This document shows, piece after piece, positions 41,488 to 50,146 of a stretch of 54,308 bases of DNA (positions are counted from its first letter, which is position 1; every line of letters begins with the position of its first letter). This stretch comes from CAVOJV01 sp963696325 (lineage in GTDB: Bacteria > Pseudomonadota > Gammaproteobacteria > Competibacterales > Competibacteraceae). The position numbers and the translations under genes are program-made. The notes under the pieces were generated by a model. That model did no database searches. It was given only the letters and a program-made list of their open reading frames with translations, and was not told the DNA's origin. The stretch lies in NCBI GenBank assembly GCA_963696325.1, contig CAVOJV010000051.1:1-54308 (forward strand). The letters are read 5' to 3'.

Positions 41488-42207
41488 CTATAGCAGATAC
41501 CGATAATCCGCCCGCCCCTTCAGAAACTGAGCAAAGTCCCGCACGAGATGCGGCAGCTTGAACAGCAGCGCGAACGCGGTTTTCCGGGTGGCCTTGATGA
41601 GCGTCGAGGGATCGAAGTAAGCCTTGGCATTGTCCACTGTCAGCACGAAGGGCGGTTTGCCCTCCCGCGCCAACAGGTAACTGATGATCAGAGCGCCACA
41701 ACGATGGTTGCCCTCGATATAGAGCTGTGGCTCGCTGAGAAGACGGACGTAGACGCCCGCCGCCCGTCGCCAGGGGGAACGATGTTGATGACCGGCGTAC
41801 CATTCGATAATGCTGCCGATGCTGCCTTCGGTATGGCCATAAAAATGCGCCTCGGTGGCATCGAGGTGGTCGGCGTAGTCCTTCAGGTCCCTTGACTGCG
41901 TTCCACAGAGAACCAGCCGGTTCAGTTCCAGCAGATGTGTTAAATTGCCTAGCGCAAACAGATTCAGGCCATCGGCAATGGCCGCATCGATAAACGCATA
42001 ACCGGCCATCAGGTTGGTGATCACTTCATCGCTCAGGGGCTCCCGGGCAGTTTGCAAGTGCGCGTTGATCTCCGGGAAAGCCCGCTGCACGGCCCACAAC
42101 GATGACTCGATCGCGTCCAGATTCAAGCGGGGCCTCGTGGCCTGCCGGGTAGCAGGAGCACGAGCACGATTCAAAAGATCTTCCATGGCGGGTTTAAGTC
42201 TATCCAT
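41488..42207 (-). CDS. Fic-like domain protein with altered active-site motif
   Basis: The 239-residue protein carries YIEGNHRCGALIISYLLARE, then GKPPFVLTVDNAKAYFDPST. This resembles the Fic loop H.F.(D/E)GNGR..R, but Gln stands where the catalytic His should be (PQLYIEGNHRCG) and His replaces the second Gly. Upstream helices (LMAGYAFIDAAIADGLNLFA, LTHLLELNRLVLCGTQSRDL) would form the helical Fic core. Fic proteins transfer AMP or related groups to hydroxyls. With the His missing, this one may be inactive, regulatory or do different chemistry. I recall similar uncharacterised proteins with an EGNHR.GAL motif. It lies 56 bases upstream of glgP on the same strand, so co-transcription is likely. 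Confidence 0.5.
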   Translation of the reverse strand: MDRLKPAMEDLLNRARAPATRQATRPRLNLDAIESSLWAVQRAFPEINAHLQTAREPLSDEVITNLMAGYAFIDAAIADGLNLFALGNLTHLLELNRLVLCGTQSRDLKDYADHLDATEAHFYGHTEGSIGSIIEWYAGHQHRSPWRRAAGVYVRLLSEPQLYIEGNHRCGALIISYLLAREGKPPFVLTVDNAKAYFDPSTLIKATRKTAFALLFKLPHLVRDFAQFLKGRADYRYLL

Positions 42208-42353
42208 AGGGCTAACCTGTGGGTGTCGTGCACCCCCGGTGGGGGAAGAGGGTGTAATCACCTCCCATCTGCGCGCGGGATTCGTGCACGCTGGCGGGAG
42301 CGAAGGCGATGTTTGTCGAAGCAGAAGGGGTCTAACTTCATCGATCGCGGCAG
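42208..42353. other. Gap between second pstS and Fic-like gene, with a G/C hairpin
   Basis: CACCCCCGGTGGGGG (42230-42244) forms a small G/C stem. It may be a weak terminator for the pst operon before the Fic-like gene. No T-tract follows in the transcribed direction. Confidence 0.4.
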
Positions 42354-43419
42354 TCAAGGGTGAATGCCGTCCACCAGCGTCAGCGCCTGGGCGGCCACGG
42401 GCTGGGGCAGCGAGATATAACCTAATTCCGCACTATAGCGCTGGCCCTCGCCCAGCGCCCAGGAAACGAAGTCCTTGAGCGCCGCCAGCTTGGCGGCGTC
42501 GGGGTATTGGTCATACAGCAGCAGCCAACTGTAGGTCACGATCGGGTAGGCCATTTCGCCCTCGGGATCCGGGATGAACAGCCGTAAATTATCGGGCGCC
42601 GCCGCCGAACCGTTCAAAAGCGCCTGCTGTGCACTCTGTGGGTTCGGTTGGATGAAGTGACCGGCCTGGTTCTCCAACCAGGCCATCGGCAGATTCAGGC
42701 GCTTGGCGAAACCGTATTCCAGATAACCGATCGCGCCGTCGCTGATCTTGATCCGGGTTGCTACCCCTTCGTTGCCACGGGCGATCATGGCGCCGCCGGG
42801 CCAGCCGATGACCTTGCCGACCCCCGGCCCGCGATCCCGCCACTCGGTGCTGATGGCGCTCAGGTGATTGGTGAAGGCATAGGTGGTGCCGCTGCTGTCC
42901 TGGCGCACCACCACCGCGATGGTTTTGTGGGGCAGGGTCAGATTCGGGTTGGAAGCTTTGATCCGGGGATCGTCCCAGTCGCGAATCTTGCCGGCGAAGA
43001 TAGCCAGATAGACCTCCCGCTGCAGCTTCAACTCGCCTTTCAGTTCCGGCAGGTTGTAGGCGAGCACCACCATGCCGGCGGTGGCGGGCACCAGCCGCAC
43101 GCCACGCTGTACCTGGGCGATCTCACTGTCCTGCATGGCCGAATCGCTGGCGCCGAAATCCACGACGCCGGCAATGAAGCGCTTGATGCCTTCGCCGCTG
43201 CCGACGACGTCATAGCTGATGCGGACCGTCGGGTGGTCGTGCTGGTAAATCGTGATCCATTTATCGTACAAGGGCGCGGGCAACGTGGCGCCAGCGCCTT
43301 GCAGTTGCGACCAGGTCCGCGGCCGCCTTGGCGGCCGCCGGCGACTCCTGGGCGGAAGCCCTAGCGCCGACGCCAGCAGCGGTCGCGGCGATGATCCTAA
43401 TGATATGAGTGAGTTTCAT
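42354..43419 (-). CDS. Second phosphate-binding protein (PstS-like), one frameshift
   Basis: Start at 43419 with GGGGAG upstream; the signal peptide (MKLTHIIRIIAATAAGVGA) is in one frame. The mature part is one base out of frame from about 43308. It reads LPAPLYDKWITIYQ, ISYDVVGSGEGIKRFIAGVV, DFGASDSAMQDSEIAQVQRG, VRQDSSGTTYAFTNHLSAIS, AIGYLEYGFAKRLNLPMAWL and ends LGYISLPQPVAAQALTLV. DFGASDSAM and SSGTT are the phosphate-binding loops. The shift sits in GCAACTGCAAGGCGC, where removing one base rejoins signal and mature parts. It follows pstB, so the operon is pstS-C-A-B-pstS2. It is the only clear frame break in block D. Confidence 0.78.
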
Positions 43420-43438
43420 GGCGACTCCCCGGTGCGCT

Positions 43439-44284
43439 TTAGCTGAACTCACCGCGAATATATTTCTTGGTCAATTCTTCCTTAGGATCTTCGAAGATCT
43501 GCCGGGTGTCTCCCATTTCGACCAGGTAGCCGGTGCGACCGCCCTTGGAAATGTCCACCCCGAAGAAGGCGGTCTTATCGGCCACGCGCGTGGCCTGCTG
43601 CATGTTGTGGGTCACCAGGGCGATCGTATACTTCTCCTTCAATTCGATCATCAGTTCCTCGATCCGGCGGGTGGCGACGGGGTCCAGCGCGGAGCAGGGT
43701 TCATCCATCAGCAGCACCGTGGGCTCGGTGGCGATGGCGCGGGCGATGCACAGCCGCTGTTGCTGCCCGCCCGAGAGCGACAGCCCACTGTTTTTGAGCT
43801 TGTCCTTGACCTCATCCCAGAGCGCGGCGCGGCGCAGGGACTTTTCCACCTGCTCCTGCACATCGCCCTTGAAATGGTTCAACCGCAAGCCGAAGGCGAC
43901 ATTGTCGAAAATGCTCATGGTGAAGGGATTGGGTTGCTGGAACACCATGCCGATATAGCGCCGTAAGATGACCGGGTCCACCTTCCGGGCGTACACATCC
44001 TGGCTATGGAAATGGACGTGGCCTTCGAACCGAAAGATTTTGATCAGGTCATTCATCCGGTTCAGGCAGCGCAGGACGGTGCTCTTGCCACACCCGGAGG
44101 GGCCGATAAAACCGGTGATTTTTCCCTTCTCGATGGGAACATGGCTGTCCCGCACGGCCAGGAAATCACCGTAGAAGACTTTATTCAATTTACAATCGAT
44201 CGCTATGCTGGCAGGCATGGCGGCTGTGGTGGGGACGGTGTACAGGTTGATGGCGCTGGCCATCGCTTCGGTAGTTGCATTCAT
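43439..44284 (-). CDS. pstB: Phosphate ABC transporter ATP-binding protein
   Basis: The 281-residue ATPase has Walker A TGFIGPSGCGKSTVLRCLNR, the Q-loop GMVFQQPNPFTMSIFDNVAF, the signature LSLSGGQQQRLCIARAIATE, Walker B VLLMDEPCSALDPVATRRIE and the His switch IALVTHNMQQATRVADKTAF. The NRMNDL after Walker A is PstB-specific. Start 44284 (GAGAGG eight bases upstream) is preferred to 44299. It energises phosphate import through PstCA in the inner membrane. It is placed 32 bases after pstA. Confidence 0.95.
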   Translation of the reverse strand: MNATTEAMASAINLYTVPTTAAMPASIAIDCKLNKVFYGDFLAVRDSHVPIEKGKITGFIGPSGCGKSTVLRCLNRMNDLIKIFRFEGHVHFHSQDVYARKVDPVILRRYIGMVFQQPNPFTMSIFDNVAFGLRLNHFKGDVQEQVEKSLRRAALWDEVKDKLKNSGLSLSGGQQQRLCIARAIATEPTVLLMDEPCSALDPVATRRIEELMIELKEKYTIALVTHNMQQATRVADKTAFFGVDISKGGRTGYLVEMGDTRQIFEDPKEELTKKYIRGEFS

Positions 44285-44315
44285 CGCTGGACCTCTCAAA
44301 TTTCTTGGAACTGGA

Positions 44316-45212
44316 TCAAACCTTGGGACGCCCGATGATTCGGCTGAGGATACTGAATACCAGGACGATCAGCACCAGCACCAGGGAGGCGGCCCAGGCC
44401 AACTCGATCTGGTTCTCGAACGGCATGCCGGAAAAGTTGTAAATCAGGATCGACAGCGAGGCCGTGGGCTCCCGCAGACTGTGCAGCCAGTAGTTACTGA
44501 ACAGTGCGGTGAACAACAGGGGCGCCGAGTTGCCGGCGGCCCCGGCCACCGCCAGCATGACGCCGGTGAGGATGCCAGGAAGGCCGGTAGGCAGCACGAT
44601 TTTCCAGATCACCTGGGTGCGGGTGCAACCCATGCCGTAAGCGGCATCCTTCATCTTCTGCGGCACCATCTTCATCGCTTCTTCCGCGGTAAGGACCACG
44701 GTCGGCAGCATGGTGACCGCCAGGGCGATACCGCCGGCGATGGCCGAGTAGCTGCCCATCGTCAGCACCACCGCCGCATAGATGAACACGCCGGCCAGGA
44801 TGGAGGGCAGGCCGGTGAGAGTCTTGGCCAGGAACCGGGCGGCGTTGGCCACTTTGGTATCCGGCCCCAAATCGGCCAGATACACCCCCGCCAGGATGCC
44901 GACAGGCACGCTGAGCAGGGTCGCGATACCCACCATCACCAGGGTGCCGACGATGGCGTTACCGATACCACCGCCCAGTTCGAAACCGGCGGGCGGCAGC
45001 TCGGAGAAGAGATCCAGATTCAGGCGGGCGCCGCCGCGTACGATCAGCATGTACAGTACCGAGAACAACGGTACGCTGGCGAGAATGGCGGCCACCCAGA
45101 CGCCGATGGTGAGCAGACTGCTGCGCAAGGCGCGACCGACGAAAAACGACCTTTCGAGTTTCGGCAATTCGATTCGGGTGGCGAGGTCAACCGCAGTGCT
45201 GGGCTGGTTCAT
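44316..45212 (-). CDS. pstA: Phosphate ABC transporter permease PstA
   Basis: The 298-residue membrane protein has six hydrophobic helices (LLTIGVWVAAILASVPLFSV, IVGTLVMVGIATLLSVPVGI, LAGVFIYAAVVLTMGSYSAI) and the permease coupling loop EEAMKMVPQKMKDAAYGMGC followed by TRTQVIWKIVLPTGLPGILT. With PstC it forms the channel that takes phosphate from PstS. Start codon overlaps the pstC stop by four bases (ATGA), so translation is coupled. Confidence 0.93.
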   Translation of the reverse strand: MNQPSTAVDLATRIELPKLERSFFVGRALRSSLLTIGVWVAAILASVPLFSVLYMLIVRGGARLNLDLFSELPPAGFELGGGIGNAIVGTLVMVGIATLLSVPVGILAGVYLADLGPDTKVANAARFLAKTLTGLPSILAGVFIYAAVVLTMGSYSAIAGGIALAVTMLPTVVLTAEEAMKMVPQKMKDAAYGMGCTRTQVIWKIVLPTGLPGILTGVMLAVAGAAGNSAPLLFTALFSNYWLHSLREPTASLSILIYNFSGMPFENQIELAWAASLVLVLIVLVFSILSRIIGRPKV

Positions 45213-46183
45213 TTTTTACCCTCGAACTTCTTGGAGGTGTACATCATGATGGCGGTGCCCATGACGTTGACCAGCAGGGTGATCGCCAGCAGTACCATGG
45301 CGGCGTACATCAGCGCTTTGATTTCCGTCTGTCCGGCTTCCGGGAAGCTGGAGGCCAGCAGGGACGCCAGCGTGTTGGCCGGCGAGAACAGCGACAGGCT
45401 GATCTGATTGGAATTGCCGATCAACATGGCCAGGGCCATGGTTTCCCCGAGGGCGCGCCCGAAACCGAGCACCACGGCGCCGAAGATACCCGCCGAGGCC
45501 GTCGGCACGATGACTTTCAGGATGGCCTCCCAGTGGGTCGTTCCCATGCCATAGGCGGCTTCCTTGATCTTGTACGGGACCAGCCGCAGGGCGTCCTGGG
45601 AGATGGCGGCGATGGTAGGCAGGATCATGATCGCCAGCACGATCGCGGCGGGCATCATTCCCGGTCCGCTGAGGGAGGTACCGAAGAAGGGAATCCACCC
45701 TAAAGTTTCATGCAGCCAGTTGGCCAGCGGGCGCAGTGCGGGAATCACCACATAGATGCCCCATAAGCCATACACCACGCTGGGGATGGCGGCGAGCAGT
45801 TCCACGATGGTGCGGAACACCGCCGCCATCGACGGCGGCAGGAAATCCTGGGTGAGGAAGATCGCGACCGCAATCCCGAAAAAACCGCCGATCAGCAGCG
45901 CCAGGATGGAACTGTACAGCGTGCCCCAGATTTGCGGCAGGATGCCGAACTGACTCTTGTTGGCGTCCCAGGTGGTCGAGGTGATAAAGTCCAGGCCATA
46001 GTCCCGCATGGCCGGCAGCGCCTGCCCCCCGATTTCCCACAGGATAAACCCCACCAAAATCAGGATCATCCAGGCGCCGGCGAGCGCCAGGAACTGAAAC
46101 GTCCGGTCCCAGCCATAATCGAGTTGGGACGGTGGTCCCGAAATGGAATCGACGGTATCCGCTTTTGCGAAGGGATTCAGCAT
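45209..46183 (-). CDS. pstC: Phosphate ABC transporter permease PstC
   Basis: The 324-residue protein has the PstC pattern: FQFLALAGAWMILILVGFIL, ALPAMRDYGLDFITSTTWD, FGILPQIWGTLYSSILALLI, TIVELLAAIPSVVYGLWGIY, the coupling loop SQDALRLVPYKIKEAAYGMG and ALGETMALAMLIGNSNQISL. It begins 132 bases after pstS, a gap long enough for an mRNA hairpin that raises pstS level over the permease genes, though no perfect stem was found (AAACGCCGGGGAAAACCGGC near 46240 is a candidate). Confidence 0.94.
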   Translation of the reverse strand: MLNPFAKADTVDSISGPPSQLDYGWDRTFQFLALAGAWMILILVGFILWEIGGQALPAMRDYGLDFITSTTWDANKSQFGILPQIWGTLYSSILALLIGGFFGIAVAIFLTQDFLPPSMAAVFRTIVELLAAIPSVVYGLWGIYVVIPALRPLANWLHETLGWIPFFGTSLSGPGMMPAAIVLAIMILPTIAAISQDALRLVPYKIKEAAYGMGTTHWEAILKVIVPTASAGIFGAVVLGFGRALGETMALAMLIGNSNQISLSLFSPANTLASLLASSFPEAGQTEIKALMYAAMVLLAITLLVNVMGTAIMMYTSKKFEGKK

Positions 46184-46315
46184 AGTGGCTCTTTAAGCAG
46201 TGCGAGTTTCGATCAGAGACCGGAAGCGGCCATGGCAGGGTAAACGCCGGGGAAAACCGGCTTATAGCCCTGGGTTCGCCGCGGTGCTTACGGGCTGTCC
46301 CGGCGTTCCAGCCGC

Positions 46316-47344
46316 CTACTGAATGTCCTTGGAAACCGTCCGAATGCGCTCGATCACTTTATCCGGCAGCGGAATATAGCCCATGCTCTCGGACAGTTTC
46401 TGACCCTCGGTCAGGCAGTATTCCACCAAATTACGCAACACCTCCGCCTTGTTGGGATCCTGCTTTTTATAGAACAGCATCCAGGTAAAGGTGGTGATCG
46501 GGTAGGCCTCGGCGCCAGCTGGGTCTTCCAGCCAGACTATCAGGTTGGCCGGCAGGGCGGCGCCGGCCAGAGCCACCTTGCCCGACTCGGCGCCGGCGGT
46601 AACGTAGTTACCGGTCTTGTTTTGCAGCAAGGCCGTATCGGCCTTGGTCAGCAAGGCATAGCCGTATTCGATATAACCGATCGCTCCCGGTGTCTGCTTT
46701 ATGGTGGCTGTCACGCCATCGTTCTTGGGCGCGGCGACGATCTTATCGCTCCGGGGCCATTGCACGGTGGTGCCGGTGCCGGGACCGTTTCTCCAGGCCT
46801 CGCTGATGGCGCTCAGGTGTTTGGTGAAAACGAAGGTGGTGCCGCTGCTGTCGGACCGGCGCACGACGGTGATCGGCAGGTCCGGTAGTTTGAGATCCGG
46901 GTTGGCCTTGGTAAGGCGCGGATCGCTCCATTTGGTGATCTTGCCTAGAAAGATATCCGGATAGACGTCCCGTGACAGCTTCAGACCCTTTATGCCGGGC
47001 AGGTTATAGGTGAGGACGATTACTCCCGCGGTCATCGGCAGCAGCACAACCCCGCCCTCGACCTTGGCGATCTCCTCGACGGTCATGGCCGCGTCGCTGG
47101 CCGCGAAATCGACGGTGTGATTGATAAAGTCCTGAACGCCCGCGCCGCTGCCCTTGGCCTGATAGTCGACGGTGACATTCTTGGTAGCCCGGCTGAAATC
47201 CTTGAACCAGACCGAATACAGAGGGAAGGGAAAACTGGCGCCGGAACCAATCAAGCGAATCTTCTCTTGCGCCAGGCCGGGTGTTATCAGCAGCAGGGTC
47301 ATGAGAACGGTAATGACAGCAGTACCGATAGATTTACGCTTCAT
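46316..47344 (-). CDS. pstS: Phosphate-binding periplasmic protein PstS
   Basis: The 342-residue protein starts at the ATG at 47344 with AGGAT nine bases upstream and has a signal peptide (SIGTAVITVLMTLLLITPGL, cleavage after LAQ). Mature residues include LIGSGASFPFPLYSVWFKDF, DYQAKGSGAGVQDFINHTVD, FAASDAAMTVEEIAKVEGGV, RRSDSSGTTFVFTKHLSAIS, AIGYIEYGYALLTKADTALL and ESMGYIPLPDKVIERI. SGASFP, GSGAG, ASDAA and SGTT bind phosphate. It is the first gene of the pst operon and shares about half its pattern with the second PstS-like gene. Confidence 0.95.
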   Translation of the reverse strand: MKRKSIGTAVITVLMTLLLITPGLAQEKIRLIGSGASFPFPLYSVWFKDFSRATKNVTVDYQAKGSGAGVQDFINHTVDFAASDAAMTVEEIAKVEGGVVLLPMTAGVIVLTYNLPGIKGLKLSRDVYPDIFLGKITKWSDPRLTKANPDLKLPDLPITVVRRSDSSGTTFVFTKHLSAISEAWRNGPGTGTTVQWPRSDKIVAAPKNDGVTATIKQTPGAIGYIEYGYALLTKADTALLQNKTGNYVTAGAESGKVALAGAALPANLIVWLEDPAGAEAYPITTFTWMLFYKKQDPNKAEVLRNLVEYCLTEGQKLSESMGYIPLPDKVIERIRTVSKDIQ

Positions 47345-48065
47345 GGCGATATCCTTCGTAGGAGTACTTTTCATGTTATTTAGAACCGATAGCCGCGATC
47401 GGAACACGACGATTGCGCCTGCGACCTGCAACTGACCGGCACGAATTTTGAGTTCTTGCCATAATGTAAAAATTCAGGGTGGCGGTAGTAAGTTAAGTAA
47501 GGAGTGGATCGATGCTGAATACAGACCGTAGCGCCTGCAAATTTAGGGAGGGTTCATATTAGAACAACATTGTGACAGATATATGAATTAGGACTAAATA
47601 TTTGATTTTTAGATAATCTTGTTTATATACGGGCCACGGCAAGGATTCGGGCAAATTCGGCGGGGTCGACGACGCACCGCGACCAAGATCCGTGAGTTCT
47701 TGACCAGAATCCTTACCGCTATCCGATTTAGTATTCCACGCGAAATGTCGGGCTATCTTCCGGCCGCCACCGGGCCACCTCGCTGCTCTACCCGTTTCCT
47801 TACCCGATCCATGTGTTGTCATCATTGCTAAATCAGGCCTTAACATCGCTGGCGCAAAGTATTACCGGCATGTCCGCTCCCGCTGCGGCGAAACCTAAAC
47901 ACGACGCCGCTTACTGGATGGTGGTCGCGGCAGTCTCAATCGAATCGGGAGGTGTGCTGGATCGAAGCTTACAGAGGCAGGTTAAAGGATTTATCTAATT
48001 GAGAATAAGGTAACTTCGCGAGGCCATCTTGAAATCAACCGTTATGTTCTTTTTAGGAGTTTGAT
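47345..48065. other. Upstream region of pst operon and gene-poor gap
   Basis: About 720 bases. The first 250 hold the pst promoter region, including a Pho-box-like sequence (separate entry) and TTACATTATGGC at about 47458-47470 (minus) as a possible -10 area. The rest (47600-48000) has open frames on both strands without ribosome sites. One plus-strand frame, 47813-47998 (LNQALTSLAQSITGMSAPAA, YWMVVAAVSIESGG), is somewhat protein-like but unrecognised and uncalled. Confidence 0.4.
47568..47588 (-). promoter_or_regulatory. Candidate PhoB box for the pst operon
   Basis: The minus strand reads TTCATATATCTGTCACAATG. CTGTCAC followed by an A/T stretch, with TTCATAT 11 bases earlier, resembles two direct half-sites of the PhoB box (CTGTCATAAATCTGTCAC). 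Only the second half matches well. It lies about 225 bases before the pstS start, somewhat far but acceptable. No phoB/phoR gene is in the window. Confidence 0.35.
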
Positions 48066-48245
48066 ATGGAAACTTGCATTGAGGTCGACTGTGGGCATTG
48101 GTTAAGGCGATATGAAAAGATGACCTGCGTCCTGTGCGGAGAACCGCTAAAGAGTCATATCGCCAATTACGATCGTAAAGCACATATAAAGTGCTTACTG
48201 AAGGAAAAATCGGAACCGGCACGGTGCTGGCTAGCCTATACCTGA
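48066..48245 (+). CDS. Small zinc-ribbon-like protein (59 aa)
   Basis: The ATG at 48066 is preceded by TTAGGAG, a strong ribosome site six bases upstream. The protein has eight potential metal ligands in METCIEVDCGHWL, MTCVLCGEPLKSHIANYDRK and AHIKCLLKEK. Cys-x2-Cys in TCVLCGE and His/Cys pairs before and after fit a small zinc finger. I do not recognise a family. It lies 110 bases upstream of another small gene of the same strand. Strong translation signals make it more than a chance frame. Confidence 0.6.
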   Translation: METCIEVDCGHWLRRYEKMTCVLCGEPLKSHIANYDRKAHIKCLLKEKSEPARCWLAYT

Positions 48246-48354
48246 TGAGAGGCCGCTAACCAACCTAAATGGCGTTAGCGTGACCGCGTCACCGGAATCT
48301 GGTCGGGACGTAAACTGAATTCTTCCTAAACCCAATGGAAGAGGAGTATTAAAT

Positions 48355-48774
48355 ATGGCAATTATGATATTTGCTGGCGGGTGCCGTTCTACGACGGCGA
48401 CCGGCAAGGTTGAAGACAAGCACTGCAACGAGTGCCCCAACGACAGCGCCTGTGACCTGGCGCCGAGCGCCCGAGAACTGGCCAGGATCATTGCCAGTCA
48501 GTGGGTCAAGACCCGTGACGGGCTACCACCGAAAGCGACGCCTATCCTGTATCGGGAGTATTCAGCCGAGGAGCCTTCAGGCAGCTTACACTATGGCTAT
48601 TATGACCGGCGCCGGCGAACCTTCATCGACCAAGGGAGCGATGAAGCGGCTCCTAAAGACTTGGTGATTGCCTGGATGCCGATTCCTGAAGTGCCTGCTG
48701 AAATCCACCGAGAGGGGCGGTTTATACAGTCACAGTGGGGTGATCTCAGTGACGAGCCCCCTTACCTGGATTAG
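48355..48774 (+). CDS. Hypothetical protein with Cys-rich N-terminus (139 aa)
   Basis: GAGGAG lies eight bases before the ATG at 48355. The first 40 residues carry four Cys (GGCRSTT, DKHCNECPNDSACDLAP). The C-terminal half (DLVIAWMPIPEVPAEIHREG) has a WMP.PE.P element reminiscent of DUF551-type proteins, which occur in phages and proteobacteria. Tyr/Arg-rich YGYYDRRRRTFID lies between. No function can be named. It may be cytoplasmic metal- or nucleic-acid-binding. It is the last gene before the GC-rich block E. Confidence 0.55.
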   Translation: MAIMIFAGGCRSTTATGKVEDKHCNECPNDSACDLAPSARELARIIASQWVKTRDGLPPKATPILYREYSAEEPSGSLHYGYYDRRRRTFIDQGSDEAAPKDLVIAWMPIPEVPAEIHREGRFIQSQWGDLSDEPPYLD

Positions 48775-48949
48775 CGTCTGGTTGGGGCCTGTCGGGGAAG
48801 CGACCACTCGCTTCTCTAACCCCGTACTACCCATTTTTGAAAAGATGACAAAGGATAGGCATTTCAATCGGCTTAATCGCCCATTTCGGCCGAATGTTGC
48901 GCTTGGGGTGAAACGCCGTCAAGCGCTGAGAATCGTGAACACTTGATGT

Positions 48950-49325
48950 TGAGCGGTGACGCACGAAAACGCGAGGTGCGCGGAGGTGCGCACCGGCACT
49001 GGAGCGTCTCGACCGCCTCCGGTGACAACCATTCACGGTGCTGGAAAAGGCTTAGCACCCGTCGCCGGGTCTGCTGTGGCCCCCGCCCGCTGACGGCGTC
49101 GGTGAGCACGGCCGGGGTGCAACCGCAAGCCAGCGCCCGCCGCGCTGAACACCCCTTCGATGACGCAACAGTAGCAATGGAGAGCCGCATTCAGCGCTGA
49201 GCCGAAGTGGTGCACAACGGTGACTGCCCCCAGTCGTGCGCCAGCAGAGGCGTTAGAACTGCAGGGCAGCAGTGCCTTTTCCACTTCCTGCAGAAAAATC
49301 CCCAGGACCGGCTTGACCAACGGCC
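48950..49325 (-). pseudogene. IS91-family transposase internal fragment
   Basis: The minus strand carries GAVTVVHHFGSALNAALHCY, then CCVIEGVFSAA, which matches the IS91/ISCR-type transposase HUH region (HRFGSALN.H.HFHCCVIDGVF). The two catalytic His in the usual H.H are degraded (ALHCYC). After a frame change comes GPQQTRRRVLSLFQHREWLS, PEAVETLQ, a later part of the same family. Ends are ill-defined; there are at least two shifts. The fragment stands just before the lipid-remodelling operon, a place where IS91-like elements often mark acquired DNA. Confidence 0.5.
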
Positions 49326-50144
49326 TCAGGCCGCCGGCCGCGACGAGAGCGGCGCCGGGGCGGGCGGCAGCGAGGCCGCCACCGGCTCGACCGCCCGCGT
49401 CGCGGCCGGCGCATTGCCCCACTCGATCAACTCCATCCGCCCGTCGGCGTGCTCCACGATCGCAGTGCAACTGTCGACCCAGTCGCCGCAATTGATGTAG
49501 GTGACGCCGTCGATGTCGCGGATCATAGCGGCATGGATATGGCCGCAGATCACGCCCTCGGCGCCGCGCTCGCGGGCGTGGCGCGCCACCGAATCCTCGA
49601 AGTCGTATATGAAGTTGACCGCGGACTTGACCTTGCGCTTGGCGTAGCCCGAAAGCGACCAGTAGCCCGGGATGCCCAGCGTCCGCCGTACCCACGAGAG
49701 CAGGACGTTCAACCGCACCACGAACTCGTATGCGCGGTCGCCGAGCACGGCGAGCCAGCGGTGGTACTTGGTGACCTGGTCGAACTCGTCGCCGTGCAGC
49801 AGCAAGTAGCGCTTGCCGTCGGCGGCGACGTGCTCGGTCTCCTGCACCACGTGGATGTCGCCAAAGGAGGTGCCGGCGTGCTCGCGGATCGCTTCGTCGT
49901 GGTTGCCCGGAACGAAGATCACCTTCGTGCCGTGACGCGCGCGCTTGAGGATCTTCTGCACCACGGTGTTCTGCTGCGACGACCAATAGACACCGCGGCT
50001 CATCGCCCAGAAGTCGATGATGTCGCCAACCAGGAACAGGTTGTCCGAGTCGTACTCGCGCAGGAACTCCAGCAGCCGGTCGGCCTGGCAGGCGCGCGTG
50101 CCGAGGTGGATGTCGGAGAGGAAGATGGAGCGGACGTGGGACAT
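49326..50144 (-). CDS. plcP: PlcP-like metallophosphoesterase (phospholipase C; LpxH-related)
   Basis: The 272-residue protein is a calcineurin-type phosphoesterase with all metal ligands: SIFLSDIHLGTRACQADRLL (D.H), NLFLVGDIIDFWAMSRG (GD..D), VIFVPGNHDEAIREHAGTSF (GNHD), YLLLHGDEFDQVTKYHRWLA (H) and EGVICGHIHAAMIRDIDGVT (GH.H). TYINCGDWVDSCTAIVEH near the end is typical of the group named UDP-2,3-diacylglucosamine diphosphatase in databases that includes the PlcP phospholipase C of rhizobia and marine bacteria. Adjacent btaBA strongly favours PlcP: removal of phospholipid head groups to diacylglycerol at low phosphate. It starts two bases after the btaB stop. LpxH activity is the alternative. 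Confidence 0.8.
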   Translation of the reverse strand: MSHVRSIFLSDIHLGTRACQADRLLEFLREYDSDNLFLVGDIIDFWAMSRGVYWSSQQNTVVQKILKRARHGTKVIFVPGNHDEAIREHAGTSFGDIHVVQETEHVAADGKRYLLLHGDEFDQVTKYHRWLAVLGDRAYEFVVRLNVLLSWVRRTLGIPGYWSLSGYAKRKVKSAVNFIYDFEDSVARHARERGAEGVICGHIHAAMIRDIDGVTYINCGDWVDSCTAIVEHADGRMELIEWGNAPAATRAVEPVAASLPPAPAPLSSRPAA

Positions 50145-50146
50145 GG

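Noticed and set aside
44205..45407. A 400-codon plus-strand frame opposite pstA
   Set aside because: His/Gln/Gly-rich low-complexity composition typical of an antisense shadow; pstA with its motifs is the real gene.
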